Assembly: GCF_003431975.1 (NCBI RefSeq)
Contig: NZ_CP027116.1
Coordinates: 1,116,001 to 1,180,000, forward strand
Length of the DNA: 64,000 nt
DNA from: Bacillus pumilus
Lineage (GTDB): Bacteria; Bacillota; Bacilli; Bacillales; Bacillaceae
Direction: 5' to 3'
The position numbers and the translations under genes were made by a program. Below the pieces are notes generated by a model that was not told where the DNA came from, made no database searches, and worked only from the letters and a program-made list of their open reading frames with translations. This document shows, piece after piece, positions 12,172-20,328 of this stretch (positions are counted from its first letter, which is position 1; the number at the start of each line of letters is the position of its first letter).

Positions 12172-12603
12172 TCATATCACCATCATATGCGTAGGTAGGT
12201 CCATTTGTGAGTTTGGCGGACTTTCGTCGCTGCTAAATAACTCTCGTATATGCTTCACTCTTGCAACGGCATTCATTCCACACGTAGAGCCAACTTGTAA
12301 AACAGAGGAAGATGACACCCCTTCTACATGTACCGAAGCCACTTTAATGACAGGCTTTTCATGGTAAAATGCGGTTCTGACAGATCGTTCTGGCAGCATC
12401 AATGGAATGGGCTCATAATACACTTCAAATTCTTTCGCATTTAAGTTTTCTGCTTCATTTCCATAAAACAAACTAATGGTTCGTTGAACAGCTAACACCT
12501 TGACTTTCGGGCATAGCTCCTGCGTATCTCCAATTTGAACAACGCTTGAAATCCCGACAGAATTCACCTTCATGAACTTCAATTGAGATGTGCGCTTGAT
12601 CAT
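12172..12603 (-). CDS. gerPE: Spore germination protein GerPE
   Basis: 143-aa GerPE. It contains two copies of the motif that recurs across GerP proteins: VNSVGISSVVQIGDT near the N terminus and VEGVSSSSVLQVGST near residue 100. The start is coupled to gerPD by TAATG, in which the gerPD stop and the gerPE ATG share one base, and no strong separate ribosome site is seen. It functions with the other GerP proteins in coat permeability to germinants. Confidence 0.93.
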   Translation of the reverse strand: MIKRTSQLKFMKVNSVGISSVVQIGDTQELCPKVKVLAVQRTISLFYGNEAENLNAKEFEVYYEPIPLMLPERSVRTAFYHEKPVIKVASVHVEGVSSSSVLQVGSTCGMNAVARVKHIRELFSSDESPPNSQMDLPTHMMVI

Positions 12604-12779
12604 TATCGAGGTGCCAGAGGAACAAACGGGCCAATGATAAGAGATTCTGGCGGTGTATCGAAAATGGAGGATAATTGTACATGATCTGTGTCCCCAATGA
12701 TAAATAGGGAAGAGGACGACACCCCAACTACTTTAATGCTTCCGGTCTCGATGTTACGGTTGACGACTGTGAAATTCAT
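12603..12779 (-). CDS. gerPD: Spore germination protein GerPD
   Basis: Small 58-aa gene found by translating the minus strand between gerPC and gerPE. The protein begins MNFTVVNRNIETGSIKVVG and contains SSSSLFIIGDT, the same short motif seen in GerPB and GerPE. It ends FVPLAPR. The ATG overlaps the gerPC stop (ATGA) and its TAA overlaps the gerPE ATG, so it is embedded in a coupled operon. Size and content match GerPD of other bacilli. Confidence 0.93.
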   Translation of the reverse strand: MNFTVVNRNIETGSIKVVGVSSSSLFIIGDTDHVQLSSIFDTPPESLIIGPFVPLAPR

Positions 12780-13390
12780 CCGTTTTCCTCTCCTTTCGTT
12801 TCATTTGGAATATGTGCTAAGAAGTGCTCAATCGCCCGTTTGACATCATGCTTCACATATTCAGCAATTTGCTCTGAACGCTGAAGCGGTGTCATATCTT
12901 CCCGGTGCGGGAGCTGTCCCGCGTAGTATTTAATTCTGCTGTCAATTTGCTTGCGGATGTCCTCAATGATATGGTGTTTGTTGCTCTCATCAAGAGACCC
13001 TTCATATCGTTGCTCTAGCTCTTCAAGAAGGTCTGGTGCTTCTTCATTTAAAAATGCGTCGACAAGCTGACGTGTTTGATTGAAAAATTGATCAGCCATT
13101 TCTTGCTGCATCATTCCAATACCCGGGGTTGTTGTTTGGCCCACTTCAAAGTTTTGAACACTGTTTGGATCAGATGGATTGAGGCCGATGTTCAGCGTAC
13201 CTTCCAGCCGCTCGATTTTCAGTTGATCAAATTGATAATCAATTCGTTCAATCGTCGTTGTCGGTTTATCTTTGATCATTTGCATTTCCTGCTGAAGCTC
13301 GTTAAGCTTTTTTTCAAGCATCATGATTTGTTGTGATTGCTTTTGAATGATGCCGTACATTTGTGAAGCGCTGTTTTGATAGTCATACAT
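12776..13390 (-). CDS. gerPC: Spore germination protein GerPC
   Basis: 204-aa GerPC. The N-terminal part (residues 15-50) is a predicted coiled coil rich in Gln, Lys and Glu. The remainder is a charged, likely soluble domain. Two ATGs lie two codons apart (13396 and 13390). GGAGG sits immediately before the first but 8 nt before the second, so 13390 is chosen. The stop overlaps the gerPD ATG. It is needed for normal GerP function in germinant access. Confidence 0.93.
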   Translation of the reverse strand: MYDYQNSASQMYGIIQKQSQQIMMLEKKLNELQQEMQMIKDKPTTTIERIDYQFDQLKIERLEGTLNIGLNPSDPNSVQNFEVGQTTTPGIGMMQQEMADQFFNQTRQLVDAFLNEEAPDLLEELEQRYEGSLDESNKHHIIEDIRKQIDSRIKYYAGQLPHREDMTPLQRSEQIAEYVKHDVKRAIEHFLAHIPNETKGEENG

Positions 13391-13420
13391 ATGCATACAC
13401 CTCCGGGGATTGCAGATGAC

Positions 13421-13654
13421 TTAAGTTGTTGGTGACTGAAGCGGTACAAAAGGTGTTGTGCTTGCGCCCTGAGATTCTTCAATTCCTTGTGTGCCTGCTG
13501 CGGCAGGTGCTGCTTCTACGTAGCTGCCCGTGTTATACAGGTTTGAAAGAGCTTTAATTGAACCAGCGCTCCCAATTTGCAGCACAGATGAGTTACTCAC
13601 AGACTCCACACGTAAATAATTAATTTGTATCGCTTGATTAATATAGAAGTTCAA
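13421..13654 (-). CDS. gerPB: Spore germination protein GerPB
   Basis: 77-aa GerPB (MNFYINQAIQINYLRVESVS...) with the operon-wide motif VSNSSVLQIGSAG. The C terminus is low in complexity (Ala, Pro, Thr). It starts at TTG after AAGGAG with about 10-nt spacing. It lies between gerPA and gerPC with short gaps of 14 and 30 nt. Confidence 0.93.
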   Translation of the reverse strand: MNFYINQAIQINYLRVESVSNSSVLQIGSAGSIKALSNLYNTGSYVEAAPAAAGTQGIEESQGASTTPFVPLQSPTT

Positions 13655-13668
13655 CGGATTCTCACTCC

Positions 13669-13890
13669 TTACAAGTTACCAACAAGCGGTTGATCAATGA
13701 CATCACTGTCGTACGTATTTGTCACACTTTTATAGTTGCTAATGCGCAATTGATCACCAGTGTTAAAACTGCCTGCGCCAGCAAACGTTTTAACCTGGCT
13801 GTTTGGAGAAATGGTGATGCAGTCTCCAACATGAACGACTCCGCTCGTTCCGACGGCGTTTACTTTAAAGGCTCCAACAATAGCCGGCAT
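13669..13890 (-). CDS. gerPA: Spore germination protein GerPA
   Basis: 73-aa GerPA starting [19 protein letters not shown], the first gene of the gerP operon. An upstream in-frame ATG (13902) directly abuts the AAAGG site, so the second ATG at 13890 is preferred and matches the family N terminus. A paralogue of GerPF lies at the other end of the same operon. Confidence 0.94.
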   Translation of the reverse strand: MPAIVGAFKVNAVGTSGVVHVGDCITISPNSQVKTFAGAGSFNTGDQLRISNYKSVTNTYDSDVIDQPLVGNL

Positions 13891-13944
13891 AGCGGTGCAC
13901 ATCCTTTATAAAAATAAGGCACTTTGTTTTTGGGCGTTTCACCA

Positions 13945-13971
13945 TAGCTTATGATGGGTCTTTTAATGTGT
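13945..13971 (-). promoter_or_regulatory. Sigma-K-type promoter of the gerP operon
   Basis: Read on the minus strand, the -10 CATAAGCTA (13945-13953) fits CATANNNTA exactly. An ACAC -35 element (13968-13971) lies 14 nt upstream. Late mother-cell (sigma-K) transcription is known for gerP in B. subtilis. The match here is by eye. Confidence 0.65.
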
Positions 13972-14016
13972 GATTGTCTTTTTGAAGTCTTTTGATAAGA
14001 GGATTAGGTGTATGGT

Positions 14017-14178
14017 TTACGCTTTTTTAGAGCAGTCATTCGAGGTGTATTTGATGCCTTTATTTAAGAGTGTGTCAAGCTCTTGACTGCACCTAATGGT
14101 TTCTTCGGCATTCATTCCGAATTTTTTTGCGGTCTCAATTAAATGTAATCTTTTTTGTTCAATTTCATAATTGATCAT
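14017..14178 (-). CDS. yisI: Spo0E-like aspartyl-phosphate phosphatase (YisI-type)
   Basis: 53-aa protein found by direct translation: MINYEIEQKRLHLIETAKKF, then a TIRCSQELDTLLN segment. This is the two-helix Spo0E pattern, with the SQELD signature whose Asp is required for dephosphorylating Spo0A-P. Family members delay sporulation. B. subtilis carries yisI next to gerPA in the same place. A TTG four codons upstream is an alternative start. TATACT at 14226-14231 (minus) could be its -10, but no good -35 is seen. Confidence 0.85.
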   Translation of the reverse strand: MINYEIEQKRLHLIETAKKFGMNAEETIRCSQELDTLLNKGIKYTSNDCSKKA

Positions 14179-14300
14179 AGCGGACGCCAACTCTCACATT
14201 TTTTATCAAATAGAAGGATATGGTTAGTATACCCTATTTTTCTATAAAAAAAGCTGTTTCGTCAATATGAGTAATAAAGTGACAAAATTCGAAAGTATCC

Positions 14301-15395
14301 TTAACTATCAATGATCTCTTTTCTTATCTCCGCCTGTAAATAACGTCGCCTTTTGTTGATATAATGCCGAATAACATCTCGTTCTGATTCAAGGAAGTCT
14401 TTGCGGTCTTTCGTATAGGGATCATCTCCAATTCGGTTCTCAATGGACATATGCCATTTTTCGATGACTGGACAGAGCCGGTCTTCTAAAAAATGTGTAT
14501 CAAGTACGTGCTGGAACAGCGTGTAATAGGTTCTCTTAAATGAAGGGATATCTAGTAATCTAGCAGTTAGTGTATTAAAGCCGCTTACGGGAATATAATC
14601 AAATGCCATTTCTTCACCATGAATGTCACGGCCCCATGTCGCATCATAATCCCAGGGAAGCACTTGGAATCTCCCTTGTTCATTCACATAAAGTGCGTAG
14701 TTATGGACAAAGCCGTCAAAGTTTTGTGTGCACACAACCCCAATGAGCCAGCGGAAATACTGATTCACATCTAGATATTGCCCAATCTTTTCTGCAAATA
14801 GGTCATCTTTCGCTGTGTTGAGAAAATAAATAAATTCACTGAGCTGCTGGTCATGTTGAGAAGTCCCCATTTTTTTCTCGTACCCGAGGAGGAGGTGTTT
14901 TTTTGGCTTTTTATCAAACGAACTCAAAAGGGAGAAGTTGGCGTCATCATCGACGGCATAATAAATGCCACCCCCTGAAAGCTGTCGTTTCTGAAAAAAG
15001 TGTTCATCGACGGATTCTATTTTTAAATAAATCCCTTCCTTTCGTCCGTTTATGGTGAGAAACACATGAGACGCAGCAGGGCTTAGCACGCCCATCTGCT
15101 CGAAGAAATAAAAGGACAGTCTGTTTCGGATAAACGAAGGGTCATTGTATTCTGCATTTAAATGAAAGATGGATTCGCCTTGTCTTTTTTTGGGTTTACG
15201 ATATTCAATTTGATAGGATTTTTTTTTCAGTTTTCTAATGTGAGATCCTCGGTATGAAGCATAAATATGTGATTTGATCTGCCCGGTTTTCAAAATGGCC
15301 TCAACAGGTTCGTCGTTCCATATGTCTTTTCTTAATTCAATCAGGTCCTTTGGATGAATCCAAATATCGAGTTGCTTCAAAGGTTCTGTGGTCAT
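14301..15395 (-). CDS. cotH: Spore coat protein kinase CotH
   Basis: 364-aa CotH, an atypical secreted-kinase-fold enzyme. In B. subtilis it phosphorylates Ser/Lys-rich coat proteins, including CotG, and is needed for outer coat assembly. Visible are the Arg/Lys-rich ATP-site region around YRGSHIRKLKKKSYQIEY (48-65), the catalytic-loop NFDGFVHN with Asp at 227, and PWDYD with Asp at 251 (the DFG-like metal Asp). AGGAGG precedes the ATG by 11 nt. It diverges from its predicted substrate cotG, 205 bp away, although the pair sits next to gerP here rather than beside cotB. Confidence 0.95.
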   Translation of the reverse strand: MTTEPLKQLDIWIHPKDLIELRKDIWNDEPVEAILKTGQIKSHIYASYRGSHIRKLKKKSYQIEYRKPKKRQGESIFHLNAEYNDPSFIRNRLSFYFFEQMGVLSPAASHVFLTINGRKEGIYLKIESVDEHFFQKRQLSGGGIYYAVDDDANFSLLSSFDKKPKKHLLLGYEKKMGTSQHDQQLSEFIYFLNTAKDDLFAEKIGQYLDVNQYFRWLIGVVCTQNFDGFVHNYALYVNEQGRFQVLPWDYDATWGRDIHGEEMAFDYIPVSGFNTLTARLLDIPSFKRTYYTLFQHVLDTHFLEDRLCPVIEKWHMSIENRIGDDPYTKDRKDFLESERDVIRHYINKRRRYLQAEIRKEIIDS

Positions 15396-15600
15396 GCGTT
15401 CATCAGCCTCCTATGCTCTTTTTTACAATATGAAGGTGAAGGAATGTCCTGTACCAGCTTGTTAGGTATTCATGGAGTTTTAAAAGAAAGGGGCATCTGC
15501 CAAGAACACTTGTCTACCAAGTCTCGTAACATAAAGCAGAGAAGATAAACAGTTTGCTCTGTTTGTTTTGTCAAAGCATAGACAGGGAGGGGAATCATTC

Positions 15601-16125
15601 GTGAGCACATTTGATCATTCACATATTGAACATGCGGTGGATTCACTTCGAAGTGAAGGTCGTGACCATCACTTAGATCGTGAACCAGAATCGAGACGAT
15701 CGCACAAATCAGCTCGTTCTCGTCATTCACATCGCCGTCATTGGTTCTTTGGTGGAGGCGGATGCCGCAAGTCACATCGTAGTAAAAAAAGCCATCAAAG
15801 CTATCGCTCGAAAAAAAGCCGCTGTTCAAAGAAAAGCGTGAAAAGTGAGAAACCATGCAAAAGTAAAAAGTCATGCAAAAGTAAGAAGTCTTGCAGAAGC
15901 AAAAAGAGTGAACCGAAAAAATCATGCCGCAGCAAACACAGATCCCATCATAAGAAAAGCTGCCACAAGTCACATCGCAGCCATCGATCTAAACGTTCTC
16001 ATCACCACAGACGCAGTCATTCTTGCAAAAGATGTGGAAAGAAAAAGCATCATACCCGCAGCAGAGGAAATGTTGATCGTAAATGGGAGCAAGGAAACAT
16101 GTGGGAGTACAGACGTTACCGCTAA
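15601..16125 (+). CDS. cotG: CotG-type spore coat protein, Ser/Lys/Arg/His repeat
   Basis: 174-aa, extremely basic protein. A short N-terminal segment (STFDHSHIEHAVDSLRSEG) is followed by tandem SKKS/CKSKKSC-type and SHRSKRSHHH-type units, and it ends EQGNMWEYRRYR. The repeat composition with regular Ser is that of CotG, the main CotH phosphorylation substrate. Cysteine spacing within the repeats may allow cross-linking. GGGAGGGG lies 9 nt before the GTG at 15601, so upstream TTG reading is not used. Repeats differ in sequence from B. subtilis CotG as I recall it, so the call rests on composition plus the cotH neighbour. Confidence 0.85.
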   Translation: MSTFDHSHIEHAVDSLRSEGRDHHLDREPESRRSHKSARSRHSHRRHWFFGGGGCRKSHRSKKSHQSYRSKKSRCSKKSVKSEKPCKSKKSCKSKKSCRSKKSEPKKSCRSKHRSHHKKSCHKSHRSHRSKRSHHHRRSHSCKRCGKKKHHTRSRGNVDRKWEQGNMWEYRRYR

Positions 16126-16144
16126 ACATCAGATCATCATTTTT

Positions 16145-16189
16145 GAAACCCTTTTTAAAAGAGAGTATGATAAAAAAGGGTTTTTTTTA
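16145..16189 (+). terminator. Terminator after cotG
   Basis: AAACCCTTTTT pairs with AAAAAAGGGTTT across a loop of about 15 nt, followed by a run of eight T. Confidence 0.7.
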
Positions 16190-16251
16190 TTTCATAGAGA
16201 AATAAAATGAGACATCATCACTTAGCGAAATGAAGATTGTGAGGGGAAGAC

Positions 16252-17157
16252 ATGAAATTTTTTACAGGTGAGATACATAGCAGAATGTTTATTGGGGTAG
16301 TCATTGATGATGAATGGGTTATGGATGTTAAAAAGGCAGAAGCTAAATTATTTGAGCTTGAAACACTGCCGAACTCTTTAGCTGAATGCATCAATATGGG
16401 GGACAAGTTTGTTGATCATGTCAGACAGCTTCTGGATTGGGCCGAGAAAAAGGAAGAAGACCGCGGTTCTTATGTATATCCGCTCTCGGATGTGACACTT
16501 CATGCACCGATTCCAAAGCCAGCTAAAAACATTATGTGTGTCGGAAAGAATTATCAAGATCACGTTATGGAGATGGGGACTGCAGCAGATATTCCTAAAG
16601 ATGTAATGATCTTTACAAAGGCACCTACTTCAGTCGTTGGACATGAAGAGGATATTCTCCTTCATGAAGACGTGACGAGTGAACTGGATTATGAAGGGGA
16701 GCTTGCGATCGTGATGGGTAAATCAGGAAAAAATATTGCACCAGAAGAGGTTCGTGATCATCTATTCGGTTACACGATTTTAAATGACGTGACGGCAAGA
16801 GATTTGCAGAAAAAACACAAGCAATTTTTCATCGGTAAAAGCTTGGATACAACCTGCCCGATAGGACCTTATATTGTGCATAAGTCAGTGATCGAGGATC
16901 ATGGCGCGCTCCATGTGGAAACAAAGGTTAACGGAGAGGTTCGTCAGTCCGCAAGTACAGAATTAATGATCTTTTCAATCGAGAACATTGTGTCTACTCT
17001 TTCAAAAGGGATGACACTAGAGGCCGGTGATATCATTGCCACGGGAACACCTTCTGGGGTTGGCAAAGGCTTTGAACCGCCTAAGTTTTTAGCTTCAGGA
17101 GACCGAATTGATATTACGATAGAACCGATTGGAACCCTAACGAATCGAGTCAAATAA
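16252..17157 (+). CDS. yisK: Fumarylacetoacetate hydrolase-family oxaloacetate decarboxylase YisK
   Basis: 301-aa FAH-family enzyme. The metal-binding Glu cluster is visible as DYEGELAIVMG, with NDVTARDLQ and GKSLDTTCPIGP downstream, and the family C-terminal GDIIATGTPSGVG. The N-terminal ~75 residues form the extra small domain of YisK. The B. subtilis protein is reported to decarboxylate oxaloacetate and to associate with the Mbl cytoskeleton. GAGGGG precedes the ATG. It lies between coat genes and yisL as in B. subtilis. Confidence 0.92.
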   Translation: MKFFTGEIHSRMFIGVVIDDEWVMDVKKAEAKLFELETLPNSLAECINMGDKFVDHVRQLLDWAEKKEEDRGSYVYPLSDVTLHAPIPKPAKNIMCVGKNYQDHVMEMGTAADIPKDVMIFTKAPTSVVGHEEDILLHEDVTSELDYEGELAIVMGKSGKNIAPEEVRDHLFGYTILNDVTARDLQKKHKQFFIGKSLDTTCPIGPYIVHKSVIEDHGALHVETKVNGEVRQSASTELMIFSIENIVSTLSKGMTLEAGDIIATGTPSGVGKGFEPPKFLASGDRIDITIEPIGTLTNRVK

Positions 17158-17249
17158 AGAGCGCGATGACACAGGATTGTCGCTTTGTGTTCGACTTATT
17201 TCGTGGTACGATGAGAAGGTAATTGTTCTGATAAAGGGGGAAATAACAG

Positions 17250-17618
17250 ATGGGAACACATTTACATATTACAGCATGGGTGCTAGGAATTATTTTGTTC
17301 TTCGTGGCATTTGCTCTAGCAGGTAAAAATGACAAAGGTGCTAAAATTGTGCACATGATTGTCAGACTATTGTACTTGATCATTATTGCAACAGGTGTAG
17401 AGCTGTATGTTCGCACGGGAATGAAAATTCCAGGTTTCGGTGGCGAGTATATCGGTAAAATGATTCTCGGTATTCTTGTGATCGGCTTTATGGAAATGGT
17501 TCTTGTACGCAAGAAAAAAGGAAAATCGGTGACAGGTGTATTGATTGGGTTTATCGTATTCGCGATTGTGACCATTCTTCTCGGTTTACGTCTGCCGATC
17601 GGTTTCCATATCTTTTAA
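17250..17618 (+). CDS. yisL: YisL-family membrane protein (DUF1516)
   Basis: 122-aa integral membrane protein with four predicted hydrophobic segments (about 5-24, 33-52, 68-86 and 95-113). It has a His pair near the N terminus (THLHIT) and Lys/Arg-rich loops. It matches the YisL family, whose function is unknown. A strong AAAGGGGG site precedes the ATG. In B. subtilis the cell-wall protease gene wprA follows; here the next gene is yisN. Confidence 0.9.
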   Translation: MGTHLHITAWVLGIILFFVAFALAGKNDKGAKIVHMIVRLLYLIIIATGVELYVRTGMKIPGFGGEYIGKMILGILVIGFMEMVLVRKKKGKSVTGVLIGFIVFAIVTILLGLRLPIGFHIF

Positions 17619-17623
17619 TATAG

Positions 17624-17662
17624 AAAGGGCATTGCTTACTTCAAGCAGTGCCCTTTTTATGT
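17624..17662 (+). terminator. Terminator between yisL and yisN
   Basis: A near-perfect stem AAAGGGCATTGCTT / AAGCAGTGCCCTTT with a 5-nt loop is followed by TTTTT. It serves yisL and lies at the convergent end of yisN. Confidence 0.85.
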
Positions 17663-18184
17663 GGCATCAAACAGTGAAACAAACCGGTGGCCATCAGATG
17701 TGGTCCATTCAAAACGAATCTGGCTAGAGGCGTTCTCATGGTGACATTGAAGGGCAAGTGATTGGGTATCTGTCGAAAACTGAAAGAAAGAAACTTGTTG
17801 AAAAGAATGAAAGGAGGAGAAAACACAATCGTAGACGGAAAAGCCAAGCTGCTCAACTTGTTCAATGATGTCATAAAAGACGTTTTCAGGGACGAACATA
17901 AGAAGATCAAGCCATCCTTTGGCAAGGGATGCCGTATATTGAATCACTTCTCCGCCTTGTACTTCTACTAACTGCCCACTTTCATGAAGAATCATGGACC
18001 CGATCAGCTCCCCTTTTGTCCATCTGTCATTTTCCTTCAAACAGATCATCGTGCTTTGAAGACTTTCTGGCAGCATGATTTCTCCTTCTTCATCCTCAAT
18101 TAGGCAATGCCCATTTTCAATCAGTAAATACCCGCTGCACCATCTTCGGGTGCAGCGTTCAAGTTGCTTCATTCGTTTTTCCAT
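17657..18184 (-). CDS. yisN: YisN-like protein (DUF2777), function unknown
   Basis: 175-aa soluble protein without recognisable catalytic motif. The Cys/Arg-rich N terminus reads MKQLERCTRRWCSGYLLIENG. The start at 18184 is chosen because AAAGGAG lies about 9 nt upstream; an in-frame GTG at 18220 lacks one. Position between yisL and asnO and general sequence match YisN of B. subtilis. Confidence 0.8.
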   Translation of the reverse strand: MEKRMKQLERCTRRWCSGYLLIENGHCLIEDEEGEIMLPESLQSTMICLKENDRWTKGELIGSMILHESGQLVEVQGGEVIQYTASLAKGWLDLLMFVPENVFYDIIEQVEQLGFSVYDCVFSSFHSFQQVSFFQFSTDTQSLALQCHHENASSQIRFEWTTSDGHRFVSLFDAT

Positions 18185-18339
18185 GTGCAAAAGCTCCTTT
18201 CCTCTTTCTTTTCTTACCAAATCATGCTTGTCCTATACAACTGAGAAAAAAGGACAAATCAACTATCAAGGAGACGATGCATAAACTAAGAAAGGCTGAA
18301 TGAGACCACTTGAGGAAAAACGGATGGGAGCTGATGATG

Positions 18340-20181
18340 ATGTGTGGAATAACAGGCTGGGCAGACTTTAAAAAGCAGCTCATCCAACAGGATCATGTAA
18401 TCGATCAAATGACAGATACATTATCTAAAAGAGGGCCAGATGATACAAATACGTGGAAAAGTGAACACGTTCTTTTTGGGCATAAAAGGTTAGCGGTTGT
18501 AGATGTAGAAGGCGGAAAGCAGCCGATGACATATACACATCAAAACCATGCCTATACCGTTGTATACAATGGAGAGCTCTATAATACGGAGGATATAAGA
18601 AAAGAATTGTTAAAAAAGGGACACCGCTTCCTTGGGCATTCTGATACAGAGGTGCTTCTTCACGCCTACACAGAATGGAAAGAAGAGTGCGTGACCCATT
18701 TTAATGGTATTTTTGCATTTGTGATCTGGGATAGTGAACGTGAATTATTATTTGCAGGAAGAGATCGGCTTGGCGTCAAGCCATTTTTCTATACAGAACG
18801 TCATCATTCCTTTTTATTTGGTTCAGAAATCAAAGCGCTTCTTGCTCACCCTGATATGAAAGCGAAAGTCGATCATGAGGGATTATCGGAGATCTTTGGT
18901 TTAGGACCGTCTAGAACGCCAGGGCAAGGAGTGTTTAAAGGGGTAAAAGAGCTTAGACCTGCACATGCTTTGACCTTTTCAAAAGACGGCCTGCGTGTGT
19001 GGAGATATTGGAATGTCAAAAGCAAGGTGCATACGGACTCACTTGATGACACCACGCAGCACGTCAAGTATCTCTTTACAGATGCCGTCACAAGACAGCT
19101 AGTCTCTGATGTGCCTGTTTGCACATTTTTATCTGGTGGCGTCGATTCAAGTGCCATAACCGCCATCGCTGCTCAGCACTTTGAGAAAATTGGGAAAGCA
19201 CCGCTTCATACGTATTCTGTTGACTACGAAGGAAATGATCAATTCTTTGAATCCAGTCAATTCCAGCCGAATGCTGACGGTCCATGGATTGACCGTATGA
19301 CCAAAGCGTTTCAAACAAGTCATCACAGCTGCGTCATTGGACAAAAAGAGCTGGCGTCTTATTTGAAGGAAGCCGTTGAGGTCAGGGACTTACCAGGGAT
19401 GGCAGATATTGATTCTTCCTTGCTTTGGTTCTGCCGAGAAATGAAAAAGGACTTCGTTGTCGGTTTGTCAGGTGAATGTGCGGATGAAATCTTTGGAGGC
19501 TATCCTTGGTTCCATATGGCAAATGAAACGACTGGTTTTCCTTGGATGAGATCGACGGAAGCCAGAACGCAGCTTTTGCAAGATTCGTGGCAAAAGAAGC
19601 TGTCACTGAAGGAGTACGCACAAAGCAAATATGAAGAAACTGTGGCAGAAACACCGCTTTTAGATGGAGAAACTGGAGTAGATAAAGCCCGTAGAGAACT
19701 TTTTTACTTAAATATGATCTGGTTTATGACAACGCTGCTCGACCGAAAAGACCGGATGAGTATGGGGGCAAGCCTTGAGGTACGTGTGCCATTTGCAGAC
19801 CATCGTCTTGTCGAATATGTCTGGAATATTCCTTGGGAAATGAAAATGCATGGAAATCGTGAAAAAGGGGTTTTGCGAAAAGCATTAGAGGGAATTTTAC
19901 CGAATGAAGTGCTTTATCGCAAGAAGAGTCCTTATCCAAAAACACATCATCCAGCCTATACACAGGCTGTGAAAGAGATGTTAACAGATTGCCTTGCGCA
20001 AAAAGATTCTGTCCTTCACGAATTTCTAGACCCGCATCAACTAAAGCAGCTCATTGAAACGGAAGGCGCTTCCTTTCAAGTGCCGTGGTATGGTCAGCTC
20101 ATGAAGGGCCCGCAGCTAATCGCCCATTTGGCGCAAATTCATCATTGGTTTGAAACGTATCGAATTGATATAGAAGCGTAA
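18340..20181 (+). CDS. asnO: Asparagine synthetase (glutamine-hydrolysing) AsnO
   Basis: 613-aa class B asparagine synthetase: ATP + Asp + Gln to Asn + Glu + AMP + PPi. The start is fixed by the requirement for Cys2 as amidotransferase nucleophile (MCGITGWADF). GGGAG lies 9 nt upstream of this ATG, and the longer reading from TTG 18310 would bury the Cys. The glutaminase domain contains GHKRLAVVD and YNGELYN. The synthetase PP-loop LSGGVDSS is near residues 264-271, and GECADEIFGGYPW follows. In B. subtilis AsnO is the sporulation-associated paralogue. Confidence 0.95.
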   Translation: MCGITGWADFKKQLIQQDHVIDQMTDTLSKRGPDDTNTWKSEHVLFGHKRLAVVDVEGGKQPMTYTHQNHAYTVVYNGELYNTEDIRKELLKKGHRFLGHSDTEVLLHAYTEWKEECVTHFNGIFAFVIWDSERELLFAGRDRLGVKPFFYTERHHSFLFGSEIKALLAHPDMKAKVDHEGLSEIFGLGPSRTPGQGVFKGVKELRPAHALTFSKDGLRVWRYWNVKSKVHTDSLDDTTQHVKYLFTDAVTRQLVSDVPVCTFLSGGVDSSAITAIAAQHFEKIGKAPLHTYSVDYEGNDQFFESSQFQPNADGPWIDRMTKAFQTSHHSCVIGQKELASYLKEAVEVRDLPGMADIDSSLLWFCREMKKDFVVGLSGECADEIFGGYPWFHMANETTGFPWMRSTEARTQLLQDSWQKKLSLKEYAQSKYEETVAETPLLDGETGVDKARRELFYLNMIWFMTTLLDRKDRMSMGASLEVRVPFADHRLVEYVWNIPWEMKMHGNREKGVLRKALEGILPNEVLYRKKSPYPKTHHPAYTQAVKEMLTDCLAQKDSVLHEFLDPHQLKQLIETEGASFQVPWYGQLMKGPQLIAHLAQIHHWFETYRIDIEA

Positions 20182-20264
20182 TAAAGAGTCGGCTTTCTTG
20201 CATTTGGTGAAAGGAAGTCGGCTTTTTTGATACATAGCATGAGACCAATAGAGCACATCAAAAG

Positions 20265-20292
20265 TTGATCTAATCTTTCTCATTTGTATAAT
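20265..20292 (+). promoter_or_regulatory. Sigma-A-like promoter of the carotenoid genes
   Basis: TTGATC (20265-20270), a 16-nt spacer and TATAAT (20287-20292), 36 nt before the first desaturase-type ATG. This is the only good promoter before the three-gene unit, and it suggests vegetative rather than spore-only expression. Confidence 0.6.
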
Positions 20293-20328
20293 TAACTTAA
20301 AGTGAATTAATTTGGAGGAAAAAGGATA

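Noticed and set aside
15500..15600. Sigma-K promoter for cotG (CATAAAGCA near 15530)
   Set aside because: One mismatch in the -10 and no AC element at proper spacing; not strong enough to annotate.
15470..15973. Long open frame antisense to cotG
   Set aside because: It arises from the Ser/Lys/Arg repeat codons of cotG on the other strand; the Phe/Cys/Ser-rich composition is an artefact.
16150..16240. Distal sigma-K promoter for cotH reading antisense through cotG, as in B. subtilis
   Set aside because: A TCATACTCTCTT sequence on minus is the nearest match, but it lacks the TA of the -10 and a spaced -35.
20185..20232. Possible terminator after asnO
   Set aside because: AGTCGGCTT occurs twice as a direct, not inverted, repeat. 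Only a weak CTTTC/GAAAG stem precedes the T-run, so a terminator cannot be supported with confidence.
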